Shown here: one piece after another, positions 12,201-27,200 of the stretch
How positions within the stretch are numbered: the first letter of the stretch is position 1
Layout: each line of letters opens with the position of its first letter
Assembly: GCA_003508835.1 (NCBI GenBank)
Contig: PUFA01000022.1
Location: 9,858,001 to 9,922,000, forward strand
Length of the DNA stretch: 64,000 nt
Source: Eonycteris spelaea
Taxonomy: Eukaryota > Chordata > Mammalia > Chiroptera > Pteropodidae
Reading direction: 5' to 3'
Position numbers and translations under genes: made by a program
The notes under the pieces: model-generated
The model's database searches: none
Told to the model about the DNA's origin: nothing
What the model saw: only the letters and a program-made list of their open reading frames with translations

Positions 12201-15200
12201 AGCTATTTTTACTAAAAGCAAAGCACTATTTAAAAAAATGTTTGCAATAACTGACATCATGCACAGTGAACTATCCAGTAAAAAATTATACAAAAATTAG
12301 TTTATTACTTTTAAGAACTACTTGCTCAGTTCACAGAACTCTTAAACATGAAGAGATTATTTTTTAAGTCGATGGAAATTCCTTCCCTTTACCTTCACTC
12401 TTCTCGGCCAACAAAACGAAGTAATTAGTGCGACTGGAAGCACGGCTGTCACAAGGTACACGAGCCAAAGCCACGGGCGTTCCTCCGCCGTTGCCATTAA
12501 CTGTTTAATTATACCAGGCTGGCGAAGGAATAAGCATAAAAATGCAATTCAGATTTTACAAACCTTCATTAGGAAATACAGCGTACCAAGGGGGAAAAAA
12601 ACACCTTATTTTACCTAGGCATTTCACATTAAGGAATGATGAACTTGTTAAGCTCAAAGATATTTAATTTTCCTAATTTTCCTCTGTAAAGTCTAAACTT
12701 TTTGATTATTAGCATGCACCGCTGTTGGAGGCTCTGTAGTAGAAGATATGCTACTATACAGGTGGAAACCACTAACCTACCGGCAAGAATAGTGACAATT
12801 TTCTTTTTTGGTAAATTTCATGATAGAATTACTCTTTATGAATGTATTACCTGCTTCATTTAGAAGCATACAACTCTCTGACAACTCACTCTGTACTTGT
12901 AAGGGATTTATTAATAAAATCCACCTGAGGATTACTGTCACCACGTAGGCCTTGAATTAGCAAGGTGACAAAGACTTGTAGACGGAGACTACAAATATAA
13001 ATATTAATTAGTCTCATTTCTATAAATGGCAAGTAGGCATTAAGTTATATTAAAGCTATCATAATTTAAAGAATGAAATAAGGACTTACATATACATATA
13101 TAGTTCATATAGTTCATTATGTAGTTTATAATGAAGTGTATCATAATATAGTAAAGCTCAATATGTCTACATAAATTTAAGTACATTTCTTTGGCATTTT
13201 GTAACTATGGCATATTGATTTACCTTTAAAAGGGGGGTCTGCGTAACTATAACAGTACCAAGTCCTATCACTGCTGTTTGGGTAATGCCATACCTCGTTA
13301 GCGTTTGCTATCATCATTTTCACTCCCCAACCATCTGCAGCCCAGCGATCTGCTACTTCCTTTTCGAACAGATAATAAAATTATCAAAGTAGATATCAGA
13401 GGTCATAGACCAAAGCTCCAAACCAAGGGCACGGAACGAGGTCAGAAGAAATGGGTGATCATCTTCAAAGTAATCTGGATTAGGAATTTTTCGAGGACTC
13501 CAGATTCCCTGGAAGAAAAATGTTTGAAGGCATTTTCAAAAAGGAATTTTATTATAAATGCTACTCAAGAAGTAATTACTTTTGAATGAAATTAGCTATA
13601 CTAAATGAAAAAAAACTTGAATGGATATTATTTCATTAGTAATTCACTGGAAATGTTTCTTCTTAGTCTGTCCATGATGTTCCTATGAATAATACTGACT
13701 TTACAAAAAAAGGCAAAATGAAAATCCAACACACATAGAAACTGAAGTAATAAATTTCACAAGTTAGTGACACTATTTTAGACAAGTTTTTTATATTTAG
13801 CAAAATTATGTAAGGCAAGATATCATTAAAATTGCCGAAATCAGACAGATCACGGTATGGCAACAATGGAGCCACCTCTTTTAACATGTACCATGACAGG
13901 CATTGTCAGTTAACCTTGGTTGAACCTAAGCACAACTATTCAACATAAAACTCCATTAGATCTGAAATGATTAAACTCAAATCAAATAAATTCAATGTGA
14001 CCCACTGACTCACTCTGCCATCACATACATATACATATACATATACATGTAACACGTACATACACACACGCACACACACACATTACATACATCCATAATT
14101 TTCTGTGTCAGGCACTATGCCAGGTACCGGGTGACAGTTCCTGTAACATGGAGTTTAAAGTCTAATGAAGAAGACAGATATTTTTTTAAAAAGTTACTAA
14201 AATAAACATTTTGTGATAAACGCTATGAAGAAAAACTATAGCGAGCAATTAGAATATGTTACTGCGTATATATAATCAATGTAAGAAAATGTCAGTGAAT
14301 AATTAGACAAAATGGATAACACGAGGACTTGTATAAAAGAAAAAAAATCCAAATTTTAATAACACTAGAAAGTAAGCAGAACATTAAGCAAGCGCAAGCA
14401 TTAATCACTGAAATGAACAATGTGAAACCTCTTGATGAGAACTCATTTCTTATATTTAATTCCAAAATAGAATCTTATTCCAAAGTGATCACCAATTGAT
14501 TATTAGGGGAAAATATAGTATGAAGTCACTGATCTCCAGTTCTTAAAATTATTTTTCCAGAAAATTAAAGAATTCTTTATTTTTTAAATACAAATTAGTT
14601 GGAGTCTCTCTCTGACTTCTCAAGATAGCTAAGGCGGACTATTATACATCAGTTTTACAAAGTTAACATCACATTATCGGTAACTAGACATATAACGGAA
14701 AGAGCGTACACTCTTGACGCTACATACAGTGAGATCGGAACAAGGTGTCATTACCTGGTAGTTGGGATTATCTATCATCGGAGGTCTCCACACTCCCTTG
14801 TACTTCGGGTTATCTATCATGGGAGGTTTCCACTCGCCACAGCCAATCCGACATGCTGGGTTAGAAATGCGAGGAGCCTCCCATTCTCCATCCATGTCTT
14901 CATTCCTTAGGAGGTTAGAAGAGAGCAAATATGATAAGCTCAGGTCTCTCCTGTCAGTCATACACACCGGTGACAAAAAAGCGAGTAAGAAACATATGAA
15001 ATGGACATCTGAAGATGAAGGATGTTTACCAGTCATCAGGTTTTTCAGCACTAGGATCTGGAATGAATTTTGGTTCATCGTCAAGCCAGCCATCAGGTTT
15101 AACAACATTTACATCTTCTATTTGAGCAGGTTCACTTTCATCCCTATAAACACAGTATTTTACGTTAATTACTAATTATTCAAAAAGTTTAAAAATGCAC

Positions 15201-18200
15201 GTTACAAAATTCAGAAGACACCAAAAGGTACTTCCTACCCTTCTCTTTTCGTTACTCCCTGCCCAGCTCTCATCCATCTAAATCTTCTGCTAACTTGCCA
15301 GTTTTTTGTAAATAGTCCCTGTTGTGCAATATACGTACATTCACATATGTGTATGTTCTTCTTTTTACACAAATGAGAGCATTCTATACATAGTATGTTA
15401 AATGTTGCTCTTGTCACTTCATCAACAAATGAACTGTCATTCATCAACAATGCATAGCGCATGTTGACTATGTGTCAAGACTGTTCAAGAATCCCTGTTT
15501 TACATGCATATATATCTGCTTCATTCTTCCTAACAGATGCATAGTTTTCTATTTCGTGGATATATCATAATTTATTTAACCTACTCTTGAGGGACAATTA
15601 GTGTTTCCAAAACCTACTATTACAAATAATGCTATAATGAATATCTTGCAATATATTATAAATTAATAAAGTTAGCCCTCGGCCAGCTCTATGAATTTAA
15701 AATATTTTTCCAATTTCTCATGCATTTTTTATATAGTTTATGGTAGTTTTTTTTGCCATATATAAATCATTTATTTTCATGTATTAAAATTTGTTAATAT
15801 TTCTTTTATATTTTTATGTCACTTTGAAAGGTCTTCCCTACTCCAATATTTTTAAACAAACTATATTTAATTTTAATAATATTGTTTTCATTTTAAAAAT
15901 AACAGTAAATTCTAAAGTACATAAACATATCATAGTATGTACAGAACTACTAAATGCCCATCAACAGACAATTTGATAAAGAAGTTATGGTTCACAGATA
16001 TAATGGAATATTACTCAGCCATTAAAAAAATGAAATCCTACCATTTGCAATGACATGGATGGGCCTAGAGGTTATTATGCTGAGTGAAATATGACAGAGA
16101 AAGATAAATACCATATGATTTCACTTATATATGGAATCTAAGGAACAAAAAGAACAAACTAATCAAAAACAGACACAAATACAGTGGACCATTTGGTGAC
16201 AGAGGGAGGGGGGGGCTGGGCTATTGAGAGAATGGGGTGAAGGGTTAAAGAAGTACAAATCAGTAGTTGATAGATGGTCACGGGGACGGGGGGCCCAGCA
16301 CAGGGAATGTAGTCAGCATCAATATGATGGCTAGGTGGAAAATCAGAGGAGAGAAGGAGCAATTAGGGGGATCATTTTATAAACTATATAAATGTCTACC
16401 CAATGTACTGTATACTTGAAGCTAATTAAATTTTTTAAAAATGCACATTAAAAGAGTCCATCACATAAAAGAAAAAGTAAATATATATAAAAGCATGAAG
16501 AATGGAAGGAACAGTGTTAACTTAGACATGAAGTGGTAAAATGTTATTTGAAAGTAGACTGAAATAAGTTAAAGATGCATATTGTAAACCCTAGAGTAAC
16601 CACCAAAATAAACCGGAGCAAAAGCTAAGAAGTCAACAGAGAAGGAAAAAAAGAAGACTAAAATAAAATATCTCAATCCAAAAGAAGGCAGGAAAATTTT
16701 TTTTCTAAAATACCACAGAATGCATGGAACAAAGAGAAAACGATAGTGAGATGGTGCGTTTGCATCCAACCATATCAGCAATTCTAATACTCCCAAAAAG
16801 TATTCTTCTAAGTGAAAGAAGCGAGAAACAAACAAACAAAAAGCTGTAGACTGTATGATCCCCTTCTATGTGACAAAACTCTCAGGGACAGAAATCAGAT
16901 CAGCGGCACCAGAGTTTTAGCGTGGGGGAGAGAGCTGATTACAAAAGGACCTTTTTGGATGATGTAAGTATTCTATGTTATGGTTATATCACTGTATACG
17001 TTCATCAAAACTATGAACTATACATCTAAAACAAATGAATTTAACTGTAAGAAAGTACGCTTCACTATAACTGACTGAAAAAAATGTAACTATAATCCAG
17101 CAAATATACAAAGGGAAATACTTGTTGACCAAGTGGATTGTAAGTTTAGTGCAACATACTAAAGAAATAAAGGAGAGAAAACCTATATAGTCATCTCAGC
17201 AGATGCACAAAAAGCTTTTTACAAAATCCAACACCAATCATGAAAAAAAAAAAACTCTTAGTAAACTAAAACTTTTAAAATTTGGACTTAGTATTCATCC
17301 CACTCAGCTAGCCACTGCCAGGTGCCTCACTCTCAGAAACTGGATGACTTCATGTTTTTGTCTTCAGCTGCTGTATTTTTAGGTAATTTGGTACACATCC
17401 ATAGATTACTGTTATGGTGCATTCAAAACAAAAAGACAGATAATCTGCTTAGCAAAACCATAATTGTTAACCAATCAGCAGAAAAATAAAAGTTCTTAGG
17501 AACAAAGGTGACAAGATCTTTATGGAGAAATGAATTACAAAAGGTGTGTGAAGGACAGACACATACAGGTATCTCTCACCATTGGAACTCAAGCTACGGA
17601 AACTCAGGAAGTGAATACATTTCTTTTAGGAAAAATATTCATAATCCTGTAGAATAAAAATGATACAAATACTCAGGTAGCAAAAAAGTTATGTTTAAGC
17701 AAAATGGTGTGAGTGAATCCTAGACAGTTTTATAAGATCTTGAGGATATTTCTATTTTAAGGCCAAGTATTCATTAACAGAAAAGGCTAAATATACATAT
17801 ACAAGACAAGTATATAAAATATGCACACACATACGTGAGAAAGATCACACTAGGAATTACAATTAAAGTGTTGGTGATTTAGAATTATGGAATTTTCCAC
17901 CATAGCACTGAAAGCATAAAAAAAATAACACACTGAAAAAGGCGACAAAATTAAAATATTAAATTAAATTGACATTTTTAGATAATTTAGATAAAGGCAG
18001 AGAAGTGTAAAATCCATTTTAGAAAAGTATTTCACCCAAAATACTCAAAATTAGTTTTGATGTTCAAAAGAATATGTTTCATTTGTTGTAAACTTCACTT
18101 CTGTGCTACGTGTCATTAATCACGCCACATGAGGCCTCCCTGCCGACGCCTCGCTTACCAGTCCTCTGGTTTGACGGCAGAAGGATCCGGGATTTTTGCT

Positions 18201-21200
18201 CTTTCATCCCACTCGTCCGGCTTTTCGTCGCTGGGGTCTTCGATGTCTTTGGGAGGATTGATAGGAGGAAGCACGTCTTCTAGCAGGCTTCCTTTGTTTA
18301 CGACTATTTGATCAATTAATACTTCAAATGTGTCATCTGGATTCATCACTAAAGACCAATTTAAATATATTATACTTATCATGTCTATAAACATTTAAAA
18401 ATAATCTTTAATAAAACCACCCTAAAACTTCATGGGTAAAATTTTCTCTCAACCAGAGATAGAGGAATTCTCAAGTATTAAAATAAAATATGCTGAAATC
18501 GTAAGACTTAATGCTGTCTAAAATCAAACATAAAATTTTGTTTTAATCAAAAATAATAATTTTATAAAATGCTCCATTATTTCTCAAATAGCTCCGTTTG
18601 GGACTTTCACAACCAGTCAGCTTCACACTTTTATAGTTAAAGAATTTAATGTAATCTTCTTCAGAATTTTAAAGTAATTTTTCGAAATCATCTCTAGCTT
18701 GGAAAGTATACTACAGAGAACTTAATTTTTCCCTGAACCCCTTGAGAGGAAGTTACTGACCACGTATACCTCATCCCTGAATGTTTTCATGTATATTCCT
18801 ACAAACAAGGACATTCTCCTACAATGCATCACCCCAACCTAAGCACTCAAATCAAGAAACTAACTTCCATGTCACTATCGTTTTCTAGACATCCTTAAAG
18901 TTCACTGGCATTTCAAATTTAATGACTCATACACTCTGTGAAACATCTTCAGGACGGTTGAAATTATTCAGGCTTACACTTATCTACATGTTTGAGGTAA
19001 ATGCTAGCTCTCTAAAAGTCTCCATGCCAAAAATTTCATAAAGGACTCTCTCATCCTTAGTAATGACAAGATAAAAGCTCTCTCATCCATCTGTACACAT
19101 GTGGGGTGGTCACTCGGTAAACTGTTATCTTTGGAAAGAATGACAGGTTCAAATAGCTGCCTAACATTTGCTTTCAATAAGCTAAAGAAGTAGGAGCCAC
19201 CAACGAAAGTCAGGGTCATCCTGACGCATCTCGTTCAGTGGGCTCTCACTCCCTGAAGAAACGACAATCTCCAGAGCTTTCAGTCACAACGAAGCAGAAT
19301 TACATCAAAATCAAATACTGCAATTCATGTACAAGCTCAAATAATGCAAAAAACACTCAATATTTACTCCCTCTTTTTTTCTCCACTATTTCCTTTTCTA
19401 TTAATAGCTGAGATTATAACACTGTATTACAACAAAGGAAGAGAGTCAAGCTTGAAGCAGAACTAAGACCTTAAATGCAAAATGTACTAAGTCCTTCCTA
19501 ATTTAAAAAAAGGTGCTTCTCAAGAAAAATTTTAGATGTTTTCTGAATAAATTTTGCAACTGAAATCGAATTGTTAAAGTTACAGTTAAAACAAAAAGCA
19601 CATGACAATTAGGCATATGTGAAAAAGCATCTTTGTCCAAAATCTCAGGACAAAAAAAAAATTCCATTTAGAAAACTGTATTCAATATTTTAAATGAATC
19701 TACAATAAAAGGCAATGAAGATACACTGTAAGGTTCTTAGAATTATAGAATATTATAAAAATATAATATAGAAAGTTTTAAAAAGAAAAAAGTCAGTCGA
19801 TAATCTTAGCACGACAAAGTCTTTATGTATAGGAGTAAGAAAAGCAAATGTTTAAGAGTCAGACTTGAATTTCAGTTCCAGTCCTATCCTGAGCAGGTCA
19901 GTCATCCTAAGTCAAGGCCAGACAGAGAAACTGCTCACCTCACGTGATGGTTCTAAACAAAGCAGCCAGCGCCCAGCATGGTGCCTAGCAAATGGTTAAT
20001 GACAGTTAGTTCTTTTTTTCCTATGTGCTTGCTTAATTTGCCTCGTGGCATCATGATGTGCCTCCACTCTGAATCTTATTTTCCTTTCCCATTTCAATAT
20101 TATAAGCGTTGCTTTGGCGTTGCTAAACATGCCAGTTAGCATTTTGTAGAGAAAACCCCCACTGTAACATCTGGGGTGCTTCCCAGTTACAGGATATTTT
20201 CATACATAAGTCGTTTTCTTTGGATAAATCCCTGAAAGTGGAGCTGTGGTTTCAGAGGACATAACCCTCCCATGGCCATTAACATGTGCTACACCAAACT
20301 GCTTCTGACTGATTAAGTTCATTGTTTCTCGTTATTTCTGCAACTTGCTTTATGTTCCCCAAAACATCCAGTCCAATTCCCCAATTTCATATGAGGTCTG
20401 ATGTCAACGCTGACATTAAAAATGAAACTGGTCCTTGCCTCGGCAGACCAGGTGAGTATCTCTGCAAAGGCTTTGGGAGGAAACGTGGGTGGAGGTGTCC
20501 TGCTAGGTTCTGACCTGCTCGTGGGAAGACCACGCTCCACAACCACACGTACCTGGGGAGAGAAACGACCTCCCAGAAAGGTCCCCCCCTCGACGTCTAT
20601 GGAAACCCCTACCTACGTAAAGTAAGTATATTAATGTGTGGTTGCTCAATGGCTGCCCTTCCAAGGTTTAACTACAGGACACGAGCATCACAAGGTAGGA
20701 CTTATGATAACCGATAACCACACCTGCCTACGGAGTAAAGTGTAAGCTCTTCGGCCTGGCCTCCCGGACTTCCTCTTTCACCCTGTTTTCCACTTTTCTG
20801 TTCTTACAGCACCACTAATGTCCCAGTGCCTAAACCATCCTACCTTCTACATTCTGTCTACACTTCCAGACTATTTCAAATACAACTTTCTTCACTAGGT
20901 TTTCTCAGTCTTTGAACTGAAAATATTGCTTTTCAAATCTTTTTTTTTAGGCAAGGCAGCCCTTGGTTGACCTCACAGACTGCAAGAACCTTGTTAGCTT
21001 ACAATCCCTTATTTATTTATTTTGTTCACCTACAGCATCTGGTCTTCCTTGGTGGTCTCCGGTCCAAGTACTAAGCAGGCCTGACCCTGCTTCGCTTCCG
21101 AGATCAGACGAGATCAGGCTGTAGACGCGCTTTTCAAATCTTAACTGTAGCTGCTCTGTACCTCTCAAACAGCACTTTGCTTTCTACCTGAGCTAGAATT

Positions 21201-24200
21201 ACGTCCATATTATTTTCCTAAAAAGATAAGCTCCTTAAGGGTAGGATCCATGTTTGCTTCTCCCAAAGCACCTGCCATGAAAATATCAGTAGTCAGCAAA
21301 TATTTTTGAATGAATGAATGAATGAATGAAAAAGACATACCAAGGGTATAAAGATGAGTCTTCCTGTCTGTAAAGAAAAAAAATAAACTTTTTTTAGGTC
21401 TACATCTGGAGGTTTGGCGTGTTTCTCTTCAAAAACTCCAGTTTTGGGATGTTTATGTCTGAAGATAAAATGAAGTTTATAATCTTCTCCACATTTATCT
21501 GGTCCGAACATAATGGTATAGGATGTTTTATCATAAAAGTTTTCCTTCAAAGAGAGATGAGTGCTGGGATTAGTCCAGAATTAGAGTATTTAATGAATTT
21601 CTCTGTCCTACCCTATTGGGTAGAGTGTACAAAAATGTATTAAATGCTAATTCACCAAAGAGTTATTTGATACAGTTGACAATAAAGGATGGGAGAAAAA
21701 AATCACAAATTTTATTTCAAAATACTGTTTTTTAAAAAGCAGACACAACTTCCTACCTGAAGATGTAGAAGGGAAATTGAAACCACCCTAGCAACATTAT
21801 AATAAGCTTTAATTACTTTATGTACATCTTCGTTAATACTTTATTAAGAAAATTAAGCATAGAGAAAAGCATACTTATGCCCTGAAGACTACAGTGATCA
21901 TCTATCACTATGATTTGGAAATACACTAGAAAAAGACCCTCCCGAGGGCAGAGTGAAGAGAGATTTCAGACACAAAAGACTGTTTCTACTTCTCTTTACT
22001 ACTAGTAATTTTTCTCTTTTTGGCATGGTCCACTGGTTAAGAGCATGGGATCCGGAGTCAGGTACTAGGATTCCGATCCTATCACTGCTACTTAAACTCC
22101 TGTCTGCTATGTGGCCCTGGGCAAATTTCTTAACCTCTCTGTAGTTCTGTTTCATCACCTCTGATGCATGAAGATAACAGTACCTACCTTAGAAGGTTTC
22201 TCTGAGGGTTAACTGAGTTAATCAGATAAAGTACTCAGAAAAATACTTTGCATTTTACCATTGTGTTATACCTTCAGGTCATCATCACCTTGTAATACCT
22301 AAAACAAGAGCTTCCACATGTACTGCTAACAGCCTCGCCTTTACTGATGCTAACAGTGGGACATGAACCCTTTAACCCTGCTTTATGGCCCTCCCCTCGT
22401 GTAGCCATGTGTTATGACAAGTATCTCACTGACATCTCTTTATGTCACTTCTGCTGCATGCAGAAACCTCGACACAGCCTCCTATAGGGGATGCTGTAAG
22501 AAATGTCCCCAGCCTTCAGATGGTCTTAATACAACCTACTTCAAAAATCTGGTTCTTGGGCCATTTCATTTTACTGCTTTGCTATGTTCTTTTATTTCTC
22601 TGAACAAACTTATGATTCTTATTTTGTAAAGAAAATAGCTCTAAGCTGATCTTTCAATGACATTTATAAGCACCGTGTTATTTTTTATTTATAAACATGA
22701 CAAACTTTTTTATGTTGCTTCAGATTATAAAACTGAATGCCATCAAGTAACAAGAAACTTGAAGGCACACTGTAAAAGCCACATAAACTCACACTGGATA
22801 AAAAGGTTTCAAAGTCATCTTCAATTTCAGTTTGAAAATAAAAATTTGTTTTATCAATTACTCCTTAAAATACTTATTAACTTTAATAAGGTTTTCTTAA
22901 ACATTAAAATATCATACCAGATTCAAATCATCAGTGTCTGCTAGGAGTTTAATGTATGCACCTCCACAATCAATACCATCTTGAAAATTTACTTCATATC
23001 TAAATGAAGGGAAAAAGAATCATACTGCTGATAAATAAAAATTACCAATTGCTCTTCAAAATCTAACATATTACTCTCATTTATAAACGTAAATGTGTCA
23101 CATTGCCAGAGAGCCCATATGAAGCATGTCCATAATCCACAGGAAACAAGCAGAAATGCTTTTTCTATGCACGTCTCTAAAATATTAAAAGTAGAATGAT
23201 TATTGTCAACTATAAAAAGCCAAGTAATTTTTGAAATAGTTTTTCCATCAAGACTGTTGAATTAATAAAATACTTTGACTAAAATGACAACAGAAAACTT
23301 CAAATCCAGATATGGTACGTACTAGGCATATATCTTTATAGACTGAAAAACGAAGACCACCAGGACCATAGCTACAACGACAGGTTTCTGAAGAACTGCT
23401 AATGATCGCAGACATCTGCTTCACTACTCATTTGTCTTTTAGTTCAATTACACCCACCATGTTAAATAAATTGTACGTTTAATACTTCCTGCAAAGAGGT
23501 TTCATAATCTCAATCAAGAACCTGGAATATTTCAGACCTTAACGGCCCGGACATAGAGGAAAGAGTGTCACAGCAATGGGCACACAACTGTCATGAGAGT
23601 CTCTACGTGAATTTACAACACCGAGTACTTCTCAGCAAAAGAAAAAAAAATTTTTTAAGGAAATAGTCTTGTTTAGGCAATGAGATATAGATTTGTTGAA
23701 CAGTATTTAGAAGAGATTTTTGGTAAATTGATGAATTATGCATGACAAAGACCAGTGAAGAAAAGACTATCAGTGAAAAACAGTGAAAACCAAAAAGGTT
23801 ATGATTTGGTTTAATGGAGTAAAAAAAAAAAAAAATGAAAACTAGAGAAGCAACAGGAACTAGTGATACTTTTAATGAAGAACTGTTGTTTAAAATGTTT
23901 CTGAAGAAACTGTAGTGACAAGTAAAAAAAGAAAGCATATAAAACTTTGACAGTTTGAACCCAATTGGTGTGTATATATTTTGTATGAAAAAAAAACAGG
24001 AAATACAGTAAAATTTTAAATGATTATCTCTGAGTTGCCAGGTTATGATGCCCCACCCACCCACCCAATATTTTCTACTCTGCTTTAATGTCAAGATCTC
24101 TATGACTGTGGCGACAAGCAAGGACTGTGGAGTCAGAACGACCTGAGATTTATCCTTGACTCAGCCGCTTACTCTAGCGACACTGAGGGTAAAGGCAAGT

Positions 24201-27200
24201 TTTCAGGCTCTGAGTCTATCTGCTCATGTGTCATAAGGAGACACCGCCCACGCCCACACCCCGGAAGGCCGTCATGATGATAAAGGGACACCATGCACAG
24301 CAATGGGCACATAAATGCTCAAAACCGTTAGCTTCTCTTACAGCCAGAAGGGGTTTTATTATTATTTTTCTTTCATTTTTTAAGTAAAAGACAGCTTATT
24401 TTCCTTAAAGCCTTATCAATATTTTCATCTTAGGTAGTAGCCGACGAAGAAATTCAAGTCTTTGAAGACTAGAAAGTAAAGTAAATGGTGTGCAATGTGA
24501 CTTAAAAGCATGTATTCACTGTTTTAGGTAAAATAAAATAAAAACATATATAGCTTTATTATGGATGATCTAAGGACAAAAGGTTCTAGGAAAAGCTAAG
24601 AAAAAGAACAATTTGTAAATTGTCTCTGTAAACATATTTTGTTGTCCTGTTATGTCTAGACTCAATCACTATGTCTATTTCTTATACTGAAAACTTTTGA
24701 GTTTTCAAATCATTAACTTGTGCCTGATATAAATAATTCCCAGTGGGTCAGAGATCAGTGATGTGTACATCACATACCTTGACTGCTGCTAATCTTTACT
24801 CACAGAAAAGTGATGATGTATGCAGAGTACACGTTAACCCCATTTTCTTCAGAGTATCATTTCCCAAACTGTTCCATGAAACAGTAATTGTTAGGGGGGA
24901 AAAAATCTGTGGTCAAATATGTTTGGGAAACACAGTATTAAAGTTAAAAACCAATTTTTATACGTAGACCTTCTTGAAGTCTTTAATGCGCAAATATGCT
25001 TCCTTATCTCTAAGGTTAGGATATTCTTAGTTTGTAAAACTTGCATGACCACACAATGCCATTGACATGCACACGATTTGGAAAAAGCAGCTTTAGAGAA
25101 ATGTTATGTCATAAATCTACAGTATTTATCCCATTTCATCGATACTGAGAGAAGACAAACATTCACGCTGCTTCTCTGAACCCTTTTCAAACATGGAAGG
25201 AAGCTCCTCCCCTTGGTCCTCCTTTTCTTCTGCTTCAATAATTTTTTAGACTTTGCTTCTAATTTTGCGAGCTGTCTTTTGCTTACCTGCCTAGCAATGT
25301 ACGTTCACTTAAGTTTCAGCAGAAGAAGATTACTTGCAAACTTTCAAGAGGAAACAAAAGCCAAACCCTAAATAATGATAATATCAAGCTCAAATATTAG
25401 TCCCAGTAAGTGCTTACAACTACATTTTGTTCAAATAGTTGTAGACGCTTTAAAATTGATATTTTAAATTTACTGAAGTGACAATGCAACTAAACCAAAG
25501 CACCACAACTGCAAAGTTAAGCCAATTTCACCGAAGGCCAGAGTTTCAGATTTTTCCAGACTGCGAGAAGACGTTTTATGTGTACCATAAGGAACGTGTT
25601 CAACGTGTTAACGAAAGACCGAAGGGTTCTAGAGTGATAGCATTTGTAGCTAATGATATTTCCTTACGCTGTGATTAGCTTGGGGCAGCCAAGTCTTCTG
25701 ACGTAAGGTCGAAAGTAACCGATTCATTCGTTGCCCTTCGTTTTCATATGAATTTGACTGGCTTTGTAATTGTATCCATATAAATCTATTTTGGTTTTAT
25801 ACCAGTATAGATGGAAAGAACCTGAGGAACTTATACCCTTATGGCAGTAAACATAAAGGCAAGCACCATCATAACAAAACCAGCTTACGGGGGAGGGAAA
25901 GGTTATCTGTGAACACGTGTGCCCTTTTTCAAAAGGGTCCATGCTCGATAAAGACACGGATCGATATAAGCATTTCCTTTTTAAAATAAATTTGCCGCCT
26001 TTGAATCTTATCACTGGTTTAACAGCAATGTTTATGGTCCCATTATGAATATATTGAGGTTACTATCCTAACCGCAAGCAATTTTAGGAAAAGAGTTAAA
26101 GTAAAAGAGGCATATAGTTTAGGGTGGCAAAATTGTATTTTTACAATATGTATTATTTTTAAATTAACCTGCTTTTCACTCAAAACCTCAGAGTGTTCGT
26201 ATGTATACCTATGTTGTATGTGTAAGTAAGTGAAACTGACAAGGTAAATCTGGATTTTTATGCCCATTTTATATACATTATAGCTATATCCAGAAGCCAA
26301 ATTATATAAAACTAATATATAGTTCAGAAAATACTCAAAAACATAATAAAACTTACTGGACTATCAAAGGTTTATCAGCAAAGATGAACGGTTTTGCTAA
26401 CACAGCAGATATGGCATGATGCTTCGCCCTGGACTTCAACACCAGCCCTCTGTCACCGCGGACTTGGTCTGCTTTCAGTTCTTCTATTTCCCATCTTCCT
26501 AAAATGTACAACAAAACAAATTCAACTGATACCGAAACACTGACTACAGAATCATCAACCGTGGTGACCAGTAAGATTTTTCCGTGAAGGCCGATTTGCG
26601 AAAAATAAAATTTCAGATCAAGAAATAACACCTGCAGCTGTACGCCTGTCCACTCCTTTTCCCCTTAGCAGAGAAGGGTCTCACTTTCCTAGCTAAAATT
26701 GTGGAAAATAATAAACAACAAATACTACTGCATTTGACTAAAGCACTTCTACAGCTGGCTTGGTTTGGATTTCTCTGAAAGATTTTTTTAATCAATGAAA
26801 TTACAAAACATGCTTTGTCTCATAGGGTCTATCAACACTTTATTTTAAAACGAGACATTTTTAAATTACATGACACGAAGAGCGTCCTTAACAGAAAATG
26901 CACAGTTTGCCTCAGTCTTATTTATTTTGAAATACATGGTAATCATCAGCTACTTTTCTTTGCAGAAGTTATTGTGGAGATTTAAATTTTCTTTCGAAAA
27001 CTGTATGCCCAGTGAACACAACTTGCAGTCGCCCTTCCCAGGCTTAGCCAATCAGCTCTCAGAACTTTCGGCTAAGAAGGTGACTGCCTGTTGGGGTCTG
27101 AGTGTGAGGTCCCATCTTTCTAGGTATGAGGTCTTCTGAGAAAGAAAATTCCCACTAGCGGTCACCTGGAGAAGAGGCTGATCTTGCTTTAGGATATAAC

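Noticed and set aside
14762..15175. 137-codon + strand frame
   Set aside because: It is the antisense shadow of two CLGN P-domain exons (14755-14905 and 15030-15143) and the intron between them.
23603..24121. 172-codon minus-strand frame
   Set aside because: Low-complexity, Phe/Ser-rich translation of AT-rich intron; overlaps part of a MIR and has no splice or family support.
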